DNA from: Symbiodinium natans
Lineage: Eukaryota > Sar > Dinophyceae > Suessiales > Symbiodiniaceae
Length of the DNA stretch: 64,000 nt
Direction of reading: 5' to 3'
Assembly (NCBI GenBank): GCA_905221605.1
Contig: CAJNDS010000347.1
Span: forward strand, 345,001 to 409,000
Notes under the pieces: generated by a model
Databases searched by the model: none
The model's input: the letters and a program-made list of their open reading frames with translations, nothing else
What the model was told of the DNA's origin: nothing
Made by a program: the position numbers and the translations under genes
Part shown: piece by piece, positions 20,038-32,335 of the stretch
Position numbering within the stretch: position 1 is the stretch's first letter
Layout: the number at the start of each line of letters is the position of its first letter

Positions 20038-23000
20038 TCATGCAGCGTGTTGAAAGAAGACGGAACCATCCGCCACGCGCACTGCGCCGAGTGAGGCTGC
20101 ATCCTTGACCAGATGCAGCCTCACCCGCGGCTGCAGCTGCGGGCGGAGGCTCTCTAAGAGGTGGTGCTTGAACCACCAAAAGTACTGAGGTAGCTTGTGA
20201 AACAGTGCCCCATCAAGGACGACCTCCATCAGCTCCATCTTGCCGGCCTTGGCCCGCGCCAGGTTGTCCAGCACTGCCGCCAACGCCTTGGCACAAATGG
20301 CTGCGGACCTGGCGGTCACGAACTCGCAGCTTTGGATCGCCCCACTGTCAGCCGCGCTGCAGGCCTCCATGGCCTCCATGCTTGTGGCGAGCTCTTGTTT
20401 CGGACAAAGAGTACCCTCAGCTGGCTGCGCATGGAGCCTTTGAACAATTCTTGGAAGATAGAGGCCGGAGACCATCCGCTCCAGATTCACCTCCCCGCCA
20501 TTGTTGGCATCACGATCCGCCTGAAGAACTGGCAAGCCACTTGTGATTCCACCCCACTCTGTAGACAGCACCTCACGACACTCCTCCGACTCGCTGCCCG
20601 ACTTCCTGCGGACGAAGCAGGCATTTGTCCCCGTCCCCACAACCACGGCAGCATCGGCCACGACCTCCGAGAGAGCAAAAAGGGAGGCCACGCAATCGTT
20701 GAGGACCTTGGTGACCTTCAGCGGTAAGCGCCTCCTGGCCAGCGCCTGAGCCATGAGCTCCGCCAGGTTTTGACCCTGAATTCCCGGGGTGGCCCAGTCT
20801 TTGGCCCAGTGCGTCAAGGTCACGGCCTTCGTTGGCCCAAAGGACTCAAAGGACAGCGCGAATGAGACGACAAAGCAGAGCGGGATGGCTTGCCCTTGGC
20901 CAGCATCCCCATGGCGATGGAATACCCTGGCCACAACATCCGCCATGAAATCGAAGAGTTCGTCTGGCGAGGCGTCTTGTGCCTTGAGGTGCTCGCTGAT
21001 GATCTCCGCCTCACCGGAGTATCTTTCCGCGCCCGCTGCGAAGCGCAAGACCCGCAGGGTGCTTCCACCCCAATCCACCACGTAGGTGAGTCCTCGAAGA
21101 TTTGGCTGAGCAACTGCGGAGCATCGCCCAACCACCTTGGAGGACTCCATGATGGCTGCATGCAGTGCATGCAGTCGCGTCGAGTCAGGGAAAAGGAGCT
21201 GCGCGAGGTCCCTGAGGCGGTCAGCAACACCAGGAACTGCACGCGGGTACGGAGGGTCCTTCTTGAAGCCGTCTGGGTTCGCCCGAATAAACTCCCATGC
21301 TGAGGTCAGGATCTGGTCCAGTTTCCTGGTTGCCCTCCAGCCCAACACCTGATGTGCGAGGCTTGGGTCTGCCACCGCGAAGGCGGCGTCACCTGGGCGC
21401 CGGGCCTGGACATTGGGGGCCAGGCGTCGGCCGCTGGCGTGGCTGAATGCATCAAGCACCTCGAACACGGTGCTGCCCTCACCGCTGCCCAGGTTAAAGA
21501 CCTCCAGCTCCTGCGACTCCTGCAAGTCCAAGCGCCGCAGGGCTTTCACGTGGGCATCTACAAGATCCTGAATGTGTATGTAGTCCCTGACGGCAGAGCC
21601 ATCCCTCGTGTTGTAATCTCCTCCAAACACGCTAAGCTCGCCTTCTCCTTGCAACGCCATCCTCTGCAGCAAGGGTACGAGCATGAGGGGTGTCCCATCC
21701 TTTGGTGCTTCGCCCAGTTCATTGGAATGCGCGCCAGCTGGGTTGAAGTAGCGAAGGCTGCAGCCGCGCCATCCACTGCTTTTGATCAGGTCCTTCAGGA
21801 CTGCTTCCTGCCGCAACCTCTGGGAAGCCGCAGCATCCCGAACTAGAGACTTACCAACTCAAAAAAGCAGAAAAAATAGCAGAGCACAGTAGAGTAAAGA
21901 CCGTGCTTGCCGCGGCGCTTGGTCTCTCCGTATGGGCAGGTGGGCTCCAGCGGAGCAGTCTCGTCTATCTTTTCGGAAGATGGCCGGTAGACCGTGCAGG
22001 AGCTGGACAGCAGAGCCCGCGAGGAGATGCTATGTTTTGACAACACCCGGACCAGTGTCTCGAAGCCCCCAACGTTGTTCTCTCTGTACAGTTGGGGCAC
22101 CTCCATAGACTCACCGACTGACTTGAAGCCCGCGAAGTGAATCACGGAGTCAAACTGCTCAAACACTAAGGCTTCTTCCAGGCACGCTTCATCACATAGA
22201 TCCACGACCACGAGCCTCAGTCTGGAGCGCAGCTCTTCCACCGCCACCCTCTCGGTGGCAGATAGCAGCTGAAGCACTCGCCCCAGGGACTGCGAGCTGC
22301 CACGAGAAAGGTTATCGATCACCACCACCTGCCATCAGAAAAACCTATACTTCAGTGTTCGTAGCTATATCTCAGGTATATATGTGTGAACTTGTAAACA
22401 AAAACAAACACATAAACAAACATATGACGTGCCCAACAAGGTTCGGAAGTCGACGAATTTGTGGAGTGGGAGATTGTGGAGTGATGGAGTGGGGATTTCT
22501 AGAACTGAAACATCCAGAGGCAAGCTGTCCAAATTCCGGAAGTCTAGAAAAGAAGAGACGGCCAGCTAGTGAAAATCCAGAAATTCAATTCAGACAATTC
22601 CGAGGCTAGTGGTTCAAATCTATATGCAAACTTGGGGCCAAAGGGCTGAATGCTTCTTCTTCTTCTTCTTCTTCTGACACTCAGTGCTAGCACGAAGCTG
22701 GCGCTGTAGCGCTTAAGGAGCTGTAGTTGGGCGGCCTCAGAACGAAGACATAAAGGCACAGCTCACACCAGTACTAACAGCGAAGAACAATATTGAGACC
22801 CTTAGCACACAGCAGGCCTCATTAAATCAGTCCTGATTCGAGTAGACCATGACTGCATGGCGTGGGTGCTGTTGCTTTTCAGGTTTGGGCTATTTAGTAC
22901 AGGTTCGCGGCGCTCGGAATACAAGTGTCATGCTCCTCCTACGCTCGCAATTGTTGATCGTCCACGCATCAAGGTTGTTCCTCCCTGCCTCGTAGCCGGC

Positions 23001-23090
23001 CTGGAGAAGGCCAAGAACCGTGTGAGATCCGATGTAGCCGCACCCGCCAGTGCAAAGGACCCGGCTTTGCCCGCGCCAGCCAGAGCGCAT
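20038..23090 (-). CDS. UDP-glucose 4-epimerase / hexokinase fusion, 763 aa, three exons
   Basis: Two sugar enzymes are joined in one chain. Exon 1 is 23090-22989, exon 2 is 22328-21919 and exon 3 is 21817-20038. Both introns are GC-AG (660 and 101 bp), and splicing restores GYEVVVIDNLSRG and PYGETKLRQEAVLKDL, as in bacterial GalE. Epimerase (about 1-355): NAD loop TGGCGYIGSH (second Gly-x-Gly position is Cys), SSSCTVY, catalytic Y167 and K171, RYFNPAGAH, RDYIHIQDL. GalE interconverts UDP-glucose and UDP-galactose. Hexokinase (about 415-763): phosphate loop DWGGSTLRVLRF, catalytic Asp in VLNDCVASLF, VVGTGTNACF, EWGG, DGALFHKLPQYF, KDAASLGAV. The kinase part is about 350 aa, shorter than the usual 450, but its motifs are intact. 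The start ATG leaves nine residues before the Rossmann strand, normal for GalE, so no targeting peptide is predicted. A cytosolic galactose/glucose activation role is inferred. Confidence 0.85.
22329..22988 (-). other. 660-bp GC-AG intron of the GalE-hexokinase gene
   Basis: The donor is GAG|GCAGGG and the acceptor is GGCAG|GTGGTG, so GGCAGG-like sequence sits at both edges. Inside is a run of eight TTC triplets (22653-22676, plus strand). No nested gene is visible. Confidence 0.8.
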
Positions 23091-23648
23091 CGCACTGCAG
23101 CCCACAGACCGGGTCGGGCGTTCGCTGGACGGGCGGCCCGCGCGCGCTACAGCCAAAGCCAGCAAGCTGCACGAAAGCCAGCCATTCCCACGGCCACTTT
23201 CCTCGCCCGTGAGATGGCCACCCGTTCGCTGTGTAAGCTGCGCCCTCAGCGGCTGGAGCGGCTTCGGCCCGAGCGGCTGCCACCTGAGAAGGCTCTCACA
23301 AGAGGAGGCGTCAACGGGAGCGCAGCGCACACTGAGGTCGCAGCCCAAACGAAGGGATCATGCTTGGTCAAGCGCACTAAGGTTTCTAGCTTGGTGGCTT
23401 GGGCAGCAAATGGCACACCCTCTTGCCGGCATATGCTGGCATCATGTGTACCTGTTGAATGCTGTATATCTTAGCATGCGCAGAGGTCTGCAATGGCCAA
23501 ACTCTTTCTTCCTCATTCCGAAATAGAGACTGGGCATGTCGCGACATGCAGAGTTGCAGCCTGGAGGTCCCGAAGGACGGCTGAAGTCTACATGCCATCT
23601 TGACATGTATGTCACAAAATGTTCCTGCAGCAAGCAGAGCATCGCTGT

Positions 23649-26600
23649 TCATGTCTCTGGTTGCTTCATTGAAACAATGACAGAGGGGAGCGAACTCATC
23701 TCATAAAGCTCGGACTGGGCAAATCCGGCACCTCTCAACAGCTCGTCCATTTCGCTTCGGGTTCTCTCCTGTCCGCCTGTGACGGCCAGGAGATGCAGGT
23801 CGCAGAGACTTCCGCTGAAGCCCTCTTCTGGCCGCAGAAACCTGGCTCTTCCAGGCAGGGACATGCAACAAAGTTTAACCTTTGCGTTTCAATCGAATTG
23901 CCAGTTGCTATGCCGCCAAAAAGACTTTGTCAAAGCGCGACGTGTGCAAAGCACGCCCCCGACTACCCACTGAATCTCGGACCATCCTCCACATCACTCC
24001 ACGTTCCCAACGCCTCGAACACAACACACCACCCCCTCCACCTTGACCGCCTTGACTCGACCCTCGACCAAGCCCCAACCTCTCAACATGACGCCAGAAA
24101 GCTCCACCACCGCCAGCCGCCCTCCGTCTTTCAAGGCGCCAGCTGCTGTGCGCAGCAAGCTCAGCGCCGCCTGGTCGTAGAAGTCATGGAGGACGCGCGC
24201 AAGAAGCACTACATCTGCTTGCGGCACCTCAATAGTCAAGGGTTCTTTAGGGTTTACGGGTTAGGGGCTTTCAGGAGGGTTCAGGGATTACGGGTCTTAG
24301 GACTTCGGGGGCCTTCAATACCTGCGAAATCTAATCAGGCAATGTGCGCTTATTGGGGGTGCCTCGCTGATCAAAAGGAGCCTCAAGAGAAGTGTCCACT
24401 TAAACGCATCGGAGTGCACAGAGTTCTTAAACATGGCGCCTCCGAGCTCCAGTCTGACTGCAAATCCACCGGACAAAGGCGTAGCCCGCTGGGCAAAGGG
24501 TCCTCGATCTGTTCCAGAACCTCGGGAAGGTCGAGCACAACGACTTCAAGCTCCGGGTACTCGGCCAGCAGGAGCTTCGACAGCGTGCCGGTGCCACCTC
24601 CCACATCCAAGACCACCAAGGGCTTCTGAGAAGGCTTCTGGTCCAGAAAACGAAGCACCTTCGGCACTTCACCGTAGTCGTGCCTGGCGTAGCTCTGCAG
24701 CATCCTGTGATGGGAGGCACACCGGCTGGCAGCCACCTCCTTGAAGATGCTTGGGCTGGAGTCCTGGGAAAGCTTGGTTGCCAGGCTGGCCCAGGAGGCC
24801 GTCAGGTGCCGGCCATACTCCTGAGCTGCGTCTGCGAGCGTGAGCGGGTGCCGGCGCTGCAAGAACGCGCCTTTCTCGGCGGCCCTCCAAACCTCGCTGA
24901 CCTCGCTCGACTCGCAGGGGACGTCCTTCTCGACATAGCCCAGCTCGGCCAGGCCAGCGAGGAGGCGGCGGAGCTTCTGAGGATTCTGAGCTCCGGTGGC
25001 CTTTGCCAGGTTTTCGAGGCTCGCAGGGAGCAAGTCGAAGAGCTCCAGGTCCACGGCGGTGCACAGCGCCTGGGTCTTCCAGAAGCCAACCAAATCTGCG
25101 GACACAGAGCTGAAGGCATCCGCATGCTCCCCAGCCGCTGGCTGAATTTCCACCAAGCGCTCTCCACTTTCGTCAATCACCTGAGGGAAGCACATCAAGA
25201 GCAGAGAAGGACGGGACTGGACCTGCAGATGCAAACGTATGGGGGTCGTCCTCTCGTCCTCCCCTGAAACGAACCAAAACCCTCCTAACAGTCAATCCCC
25301 ACAAGTTAATATGGAGCGGGATTGCTTCTTTTCAAGGAGACGTGACTATCCCATTTAATCTCAGCAGGGTCCCGTACTTCTTCGGGAAACTCCCCGTCCT
25401 GACAACGCAAAAACCCTATAAGCCCCAAACCCTCTGTACCCTGAGTGAAGGTCCGGAAGCCTCGAACCCGCCGTCGAAGCACTGGACCCGTGCCTCGCAT
25501 CGCACATTGACATCCACTGACCGCCACCATACCAGCAAAGAGACGCGCAGGTGTTGTACTACAACAACCATAACTTATGGCACGCCCACTTCTTCAAAAG
25601 TATCACGTTTGCCTGGCACCCATGGCACCCTAGTTGCCAAAAAGGCCCCTCAAACCCCAAGAAAAGCCCCAAACAATCAAAATCCTAAACCCCAACAAGG
25701 ACGGTTCCGCCTGGCCATTGTAGAAGGGCTCCACCAGCTTGAAGCGGCGCTGGTACTGTGGAGCACCCGTCTCGTCGACGTGCATCCACCCCTTGGTGTC
25801 CTTTTGCTGTGGCTGAGGGCTATAGAGGTTATATATAGAGTTTCTTCTGAATTGAGGGGCGGGTGAGTGGGTTCCTTGCTTCCGTTGTTTTTTTGGGAGG
25901 GGGAGGGGGGTGGGGTTGGTTGTGTTTTTATTCGGGGTTTAGGGGGTTTGAGATTTAAGTTTGGGGTGCTGGGATTTCCTCCGTCCCCTTTCCCCCTCAA
26001 CACCCTATGGACCATGGAGTCCTTGGCGCGGGCCAAACCCTTGTGGTAGACGTCCAGGTCCCTGAACCACCTTCCGTGGAGGAAATTGCCTTCCGCGTCG
26101 ACGTGCGTGGCCGACCCCCCCCGGTGCACTACTGCGGAGCCCTCGCGGAAGTCGCCGGTGTAGTCCCAGGACTCGGCGTATAGCTTGTGGCCGGACTCAT
26201 CCAAGTGAAAATACCGGCCGTTGCCGCGGACCACGCAGAAGTGGGCCTGGAAGTTCCCGCACCAGTCCTCGGCTGAATCTTTGCCATATGCCTTAACAGA
26301 TGATTCCACGGAAGCTTCCAGCTATAGTATTTTCCCCTTCATTAAAAAGGGTCCAAGCGACGTATCGCTCTGTGTAAAGATCTTGGCCTGTTGGGAGGAT
26401 GTGGTGCCAGCCTTCAGGCGAGATCACCGCGGCGCGGCCTTCATAGAAGCCGAATGTGCGAAGGAATCGACTCTGGTAAGCCTGGTGCCCGTCTGCAAAG
26501 ATGTGCCACGCTTGGCTTCCCCGTCGCACAGGGGCCAGGCCAGGGGCATGGAAGGGTAGCACCTCGTCGAAGCGTTCTTCGTAGAGGGGCTCACCCGAAC

Positions 26601-26904
26601 TGTCAGAGCTTTCAGAGCTTTCAGAGCGCTCAGAGTCCCTGCCCCCGCACTTCACGTGGTGGCGCCGGTCTCTGGACACCTTCGAGGCCCTCCAGGCTGG
26701 GACTGGCTGCGGGCCATCTCGGTGTGCTCGGCGAGCTCGGTGTGTCCGGGAGATGTTCCTCCCCAAGTGGAGGCCAAAGCTGAGCCCAACCACTGATTGG
26801 CCAGTCAAGCGCATCTGACGTGGCCTTGTCTGGGTCCTCGGCAGACTTGCGGGGCGGCGCGTACTAGGCGGAGGCCCCGGCCCTGGACGGCAGGCAGAAA
26901 GCAT
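23649..26904 (-). CDS. WG-repeat / SAM-dependent O-methyltransferase fusion, at least six exons
   Basis: The N-terminal part is a WG-type beta-repeat region. About 26904-26340 has a Pro/Arg-rich leader, a SESSESSDSSGE tract, then AWHIFADGHQAYQSRF and GRAAVISPEGWHHIL. About 26280-26000 has CVVRGNGRYFHLDESG, YTGDFREGSAVVHR and GRWFRDLDVYHKGLA. About 25810-25715 has GWMHVDETGAPQYQRRF and VEPFYNGQ. The C-terminal part is a methyltransferase. About 25180-24460 has VIDESGERLVEI, GFWKTQALCTAVDLELFDL (dimerisation helices) and the SAM loop VVLDVGGGTGTLSKLL. About 24220-24110 has ADVVLLARVLHDFYD and LKDGGRLAVVE. About 23835-23649 has LLAVTGGQERTRSEMD, then the stop. From memory, bacterial proteins join WG repeats directly to this methyltransferase with the same VIDE-G linker, which is why the pieces are called one gene. 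The methyl acceptor is unknown. The first intact ATG is at 26904. Introns hold degenerate telomere-like G-rich sequence (24240-24310, 25890-25990). Confidence 0.65.
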
Positions 26905-26925
26905 CTTTAACTTTGGAAAAAGCAC

Positions 26926-27395
26926 ATCTTCACGTTCAGCCTTCTTGCGCCTTGCGGCTGCAAAATTTCGTATCCTTGTGCATGGAACAACAGCACGCTT
27001 GACATGGACCTGAATTTACGGGGGCTGGCCACGCCGCTGGTCAACACGAGCTCGGACTCACAGCTAGAACCAACATCAACAAACCCCAAGGCCTGGCCCC
27101 AAGGAAGTACTCGGCTAGAGGAATCCGCCAACTCCTACTACCCCGACGCAGGCTACCGCGGCTACAGGTCATGTTTAGGAAGGAGGCTGCCAACTCAAGA
27201 ACAGCGAGCAGAGCCTCTTTCCTGCCTGCTTTGCTGATGTCCGATCAGACAGGCAAGCCTGACTGCGGGCGGGTAACGTTTTGTTTCACACGGTCCTGCA
27301 ATTCGCCTTGAAAGACTCACAAAGGGGATGGACTTTCAAGCGAATTGGCGGCCCCGCTGCCGCACACACTGCGCTGGGCGGAGCGGTAGAGCGGC
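26926..27395. other. Spacer between the methyltransferase fusion and the MATE-like gene
   Basis: Small frames on both strands (27004-27237 plus, 26907-27131 minus) have no recognisable family. The minus frame ends just before the WG-repeat leader and might be an upstream exon. Confidence 0.35.
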
Positions 27396-28853
27396 TCACG
27401 ACCTTTGTGGCCGAGTGACCACACGAAGAAAGCAACGGTAGTACAGCACCAGGCGAACGAGGCTGCCAACCAGCATGCCAGAGCCAAAGAGGCGCATGAC
27501 GGCCTCAAGGTTCACGTCAACTACGCCAATGGAGTACACTAGGAAGGCGGAGCCATAGAACCCAACATTGGAAACCAAAGATACGAGCGCCAGCTGGTCC
27601 GTCAGGCCGAAACCATAGAAGATCGAGTCCAGTATGGTAGCGAGCATGTAGAAGAAATAGAAGGGCAATAGCCAGCCCACGATCTTCAGGGCCTGCGCCG
27701 GGTCCTGGACATTGAGCACCATGTGGAAGAAAGCAGGCCAAGCGGGCATGCTGAGCAGCCAGCTCACGAAAAGCAGGGATGAAAGGAGCGCGTAGGCAGG
27801 CAGCAGCGGGAAGTGGGCTGACGGCACCCTCGGCCGGCAGGACACTTCCTGTTTCAAAAGCTCCGCTAAGGGCACAAAGAGCAGCAGGAGCCACTTCCAG
27901 ATGAAGTTGTTGGCCAGCCAATAGTTGCCAGACTGGTGCAGGATATTCACCATCCGGGCCACAAACACCATGTAGCTCAGGTTTCGCACAAGCGAGACTA
28001 CAGCTGCCCAGCGCCCCACACGCCACCAGCTCCCCAGCCAACCCCAGGCCGCAGGGGCGGACATCGGGAGTTGGCGCAAGGCGTAGAGCAGGACGACTGC
28101 GTAGGTGCCTCAAAAAAACGGGATAAAGAGCAAGCCTAGTTTAGGCATAGACGGCTTGGGTGAGCTAAGCGAGCTACGATTTTGCTGACACAGACAGCCA
28201 GCTCACTGGGCGCACGGTCCGCGCCTTCATTGTCGCCGAGGCACAGATGTTCGAGATCGCCAAGCCAATGACTCCCAGCCGAAGGGAGCCAGGCAAACTA
28301 CTTACGAACAGATAGTCGAAAAGCACAGTCAGCAGAGTTTGCAAAGCGGTCATTGCAAGTATTGCCCGGTCTCGCTTCAACAGCACGAAGACCACATGCG
28401 TGAACTTCTCCAGTCCCTGAATGATAGCGGCAACCATCTCCCAACGGATGTACCGGACAGTCTCTGTCCGCAGCCCATGCTGTGGAGCCTCGATGCATGG
28501 AGCATCCATTGGAACTCTACTTGAATCTCCGCCAGTCATGAGGACCATACGGTTGGTTGGGGTCTCCATAGGAAGGGTTAGGAATGACCGTCCCCTTTGG
28601 AACTCCTACTTAGGAGTAACCATTCTGTGATGCCAACGGACCAGCAGACTGAGGACCCAGCCATGCTGTCAACTAGCGGTTCCGCAAAGATCACTACCAG
28701 CAAGGAGAAGAGAGTATAGCAGGTCAGTGTGACCACGACGCCAGCTCTCACCTCGGGAATACTGAAAAGGGCAGCGAGCCCATCGGCATGATGGGGGATA
28801 GGGGAACCGGGCCATTCACCCAGCCAACCCCAACAAGCGAGAACTGCCATCAT
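27396..28853 (-). CDS. MATE-like polytopic membrane transporter, at least three exons, N-terminus incomplete
   Basis: Several hydrophobic segments read in order. About 28785-28650 has VRAGVVVTLTCYTLFSLLVV. About 28470-28240 has RWEMVAAIIQGLEKFTHVV and TALQTLLTVLFDYLF. About 28079-27396 (227 codons, open to a stop) has YMVFVARMVNILHQSG, YWLANNFIWKWLLLL, HFPLLPAYALLSSLLFVSWLL and KIVGWLLPFYFFYMLATIL. The W-ANNFIW-WLLL and ELLKQ stretch is what I recall from a bacterial branch of the MATE/MOP flippase superfamily, which exports drugs, metabolites or lipid-linked glycans. About 350 residues are visible against about 450 usual, so N-terminal exons are missing or not recognised above 28853. Substrate unknown; neighbours make export of a modified metabolite or glycan a reasonable guess. 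Confidence 0.55.
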
Positions 28854-30560
28854 GCATCATTGCCAGTGGCCTTGCTTCGCGTCACCTGTTCTTGACCGGC
28901 GGTCTCCTTGGCTGCAGGCTTGTGGGACACAGGTGACCTTCGGACGTTGCGGCAAGACACGAAAAGTCTTTGTGCACTCAGAGGCTCCCCAATGCAAGGG
29001 TAGAGCGGAACCTTGCGCGATGATGCATCAGTCAATTAGGCGAACCCTTTATAAGGATGTACGTTGCCGGCAAGGGGAGGTTGTTTGTTGGGACCCATTG
29101 TGCTATGAGCTCAGAAATACGCCGACATTGTCACTACTGGTGTTTTTGCCGCCTACCACCAGGTTAAATGCAGAGGAAATCAAGAGGCTGATCAGATGGC
29201 ACAGGTCCCTGATCATCTCCTCGTTGTGCCAAGACATCCAGGACATGCAAGGTCAATAAAAGTCTTGATTATGACACATGGCTACTATTCACCTTTAAGC
29301 TAAACACCCCTCTAGGCCTGGATCCCCGATTCATTGGTGCGCAGCCACCAGAGCCCAAATGACCAGAATGAACTATCACTATCTCGCACACATTCTGCTC
29401 GACGGCCCATAGCTCCTGATGTTTGCTGGTAAGCAGCAATCAGGGCCTCCTCCATAACCTCCGCGGCGCAGCGAAGCTCCAGTCCCAAACCCCCACGAAG
29501 TTACTCTCAACTTCAGAACCCGCAAAACAACTCTGGAAAAGGAGGAGAACGACCGTCTGCCTCGAGCAGCAAGCTGACCCAGTAAAGTTGGGAGGCGACG
29601 TCAACGCCGCCTGCCTGTTCATCATTACATGGTTGCGCAGTGTGCACGACACTCTCATCGTACTGTATCCCCCAACCCATGCCCCGATGACACTTATATA
29701 GGACTGCTCAAGCGCAGACCTGGTACCTCCTAACTACAACACGATACGCAGGAGAAGGGGTACCTTTGGGCTCTGTACAAGGCATGGCAAGGTGCGACAG
29801 AATGACAATGTACCAGCGGCCCTACCAATAAGCAGTGAGCCTATAGTCTCATGATTTAACGGGTGTTTCCCGCCCTGTCCTGTGGAAGCTGTCCCAGGAA
29901 GTAGATTCGCGTGGTCGTGTAGACCTCGTTAACTCGTCTGTGCTTGCGATGCTTCCAAGCTGAACGAAAGCCGCTCTTCTCACTTTTGGTTCGTTGGGAA
30001 TGAGCTACGACTGACACCCCTGAAATCCCTAGCAAAAGCCCTTGAAAGGAACCAAAAGTGATGGTCATTGCGGCATTCCCAACGAAACAGCCATGTAGGT
30101 TTTCAGCGGAGGGGCAGTCGGCATCGCCGCCTTCAGCAGCAGCGCTACATAGAGGCGGCAGTTCAGCATGCGGAGAGATCTGCACAAGCAGCCTGGGGAC
30201 CTGACCGGCGATGAGGGAATCATGTTGAAGAATTGGGAGTCAATTAAGGAAGCCCATCCCTAATGGTCCCGGCAATGCCCCAAATACTGACAGCAAATCA
30301 TTTGGCATTCGAACAACGGTCGCCTTGTTGGAGCTTCATGCCGCACACATAACTCCTGCGCTGGCAACCCGCATTCCACACTTTCATCTTGCAAGTATAA
30401 CCATGCTCTCAGGGAATGGGGAACGGATCCCGATCCCCCCCAGTCATGGGCGAGAAGCCTGTGTCGTGCACCTGCTGCTGTGGAAGTTTTACGCCTGCCT
30501 GTGCGCACGAGCTCCAAGAAGCTGCATGCGGGCATCTATTGGCCGCATGCAGCATCTTGG
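28854..30560. other. Gene-poor spacer
   Basis: No reading frame here resembles a known family. A minus frame at 29856-30185 has a weakly hydrophobic centre (NAAMTITFGSFQGLLLGIS) and could be an upstream exon of the MATE-like gene; support is weak. No repeats or RNA genes are visible. Confidence 0.35.
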
Positions 30561-30586
30561 CAGCTGCCTTGGGCTCTACAGTGACT

Positions 30587-31667
30587 CTACACTCTATACA
30601 GCTTCTCAGAGAAATCTTTGCCATCGTAGCGGAAGCACTCCGTGCCTCCCTCCTGCCACCACACCGCCGTCTCAAGGAATTCAGGTTTCCGCGGCCTCTC
30701 AGCCTGTCCTCTCGCAAACCAAGCAGCGAGGGCATAAAGGAAGACATCGTGCGTGCAAACCAGAACCAGCTCCAGCGGAGCGGCGCCACCTCTCAAACAC
30801 TGCGTGTTGTGCGAAAACGGGGTGGAGATGCAGATGTTTTAAGCAGCCCTGGAACCGTTGAAAATTTGTATAGCTCTGGGTACGACTGCTATTGCTGTAG
30901 TACAGCAGCAGCAATTAAACCAGCATCACTTACTCACAGGAAGTGCACGCTGCACCCTTGACGAATAACTAACACAAGAAGAACTGACAGCAAAACAGGT
31001 TGGTGCCTTCCGTGTCGGCCACGACTTGGCAGGGCCAGCAAGCCTCGCGCAAGTTCTGGACAGTCTCGCGCAGCGACAGGAAGCCAGGCACCCTCTCGTC
31101 ACAGCATAGCCGTTCCAGGATTGCTGGCCAGCCAACCGCGCGCATCTCATCAGCGGCTTCCTTCTCCTCACCAGGTCTGTGCGTGGCATTCATGAGCGCC
31201 GCTCTGAACTGCACGGGAACATCACAACTGCCCGCCACCGCCTGAATTGTCTCAACACATCTGGGCACCTCGCTGCTTAGGAGCTCCCCTGGCTCAAGAC
31301 CTCGTGCTCGCAGCGCTTTGCCTAGCTCCTGGCTGCGCAGGAGGCCGTCCGCGGTAAGGGCGACCCCGTTCACCCCCTGCCAATACTCGGCGTCTGAAGC
31401 GGTGTCCGCATCTACCGGTGCCGCCGGTGCCTGCTTCTCGCCGTGACGAAGGAGGACCACCACCCTTGGCACTCCCGCTGCTGCCAAGGACGCGACCTTG
31501 TCCAAGGAGTCGTGCTGGACAGAGCCGACAGCCGACAGTCTGCGCACACTGAACCCCAGAGGCAATATCGAGGGCGGCAGCAACGCAGCGCCCAGAACTG
31601 TGAGGAGCCGAAGAGGGCGCTTGTGAGATGACATTTCGCGGGTCTCACTGGCTGCAATTGGGCACAT
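30587..31667 (-). CDS. Histidine-phosphatase superfamily protein, two exons, membrane-anchored or targeted
   Basis: Exon 1 (31667 to about 31010) starts MCPIAASETREM, then a hydrophobic stretch LLTVLGAALLPPSILPLGF that could be a signal anchor or transit peptide. The catalytic phosphohistidine motif follows: VVVLLRHGEKQ. LTADGLLRSQELGKALRARG and LLSSEVPRCVETIQAVAG are the usual T-x-x-G-x-x-Q-A and SS-x-x-RC-x-E-T motifs of the phosphoglycerate-mutase fold. Exon 2 (about 30795-30587) has LELVLVCTHDVFLYALAAW, carrying the second catalytic His, and ends EKLYRV-stop. Arg, both His and the acid are present, so activity is likely. The substrate (sugar phosphate, phosphoprotein or other) cannot be read. 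The intron edges are approximate, between about 31000 and 30795. Confidence 0.75.
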
Positions 31668-32335
31668 GAAAGGTAGTCAATCTGTGCACAACTTTGAAAT
31701 CTTTGAGCAGGCGCGGCATCCAGTCACAAGGAATGTAGAAAGCTGACCCGCGTCACGAAGACCTGTTCATGCCTCCTGCAGCAGAGTACCCGTGCGGTCC
31801 TCTTCAGACAACGCTGACTGCATAGCCTGCCTGCGCATTGGGTAGTTTTGAGGGTGGGAGACGACGCTCTTGCTTCACAATCTCATGAGCGCATCGCTTG
31901 CGAGAGCTTGCGAACAGCAACTGGCCTTGGAGCATCTGGAATAGGATGCACCATGAGGCTGACGGCTAACAGTCTGCCCAAGTGCTCGAGCCCAAACCCA
32001 AGTTGGTCGCTCGCGCGAAAGGTGCAGCCTCAGACTCCACGGCATGCCTCAGCTCTCCATTTATCTTCTTATTAACCTTCTTCTAACCTTCATCTTCATT
32101 CTGCTCTCCGCATCGATGGCTCTGGTGCTCCCAAATCGCATCTGTACTGGGAAGCTCAATCTGCTACAAACGGTCAGGGCTTACTCAAGTCTCAAGTTCA
32201 TTCGGCAGCGATATGCTGCAAGGTACTTCGTCGAAGCTGTGATCAACCTCTTGGCTTTCACAGCTTCGCCTAAGGACACCTTTCACGGTCGTGCGAAGCC
32301 CGGCAAAACGGCACGACACCAGGGATTGCACGGCC
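31668..32335. other. Spacer between histidine phosphatase and radical SAM fusion
   Basis: A plus frame at 32044-32406 begins with a hydrophobic stretch but overlaps the last exon of the minus-strand gene, so it is treated as chance. Nothing else recognised. Confidence 0.35.

Noticed and set aside
25342-25866. 174-codon plus frame
   Set aside because: It overlaps the intron and the GWMHVDETG exon of the minus-strand WG-methyltransferase gene.
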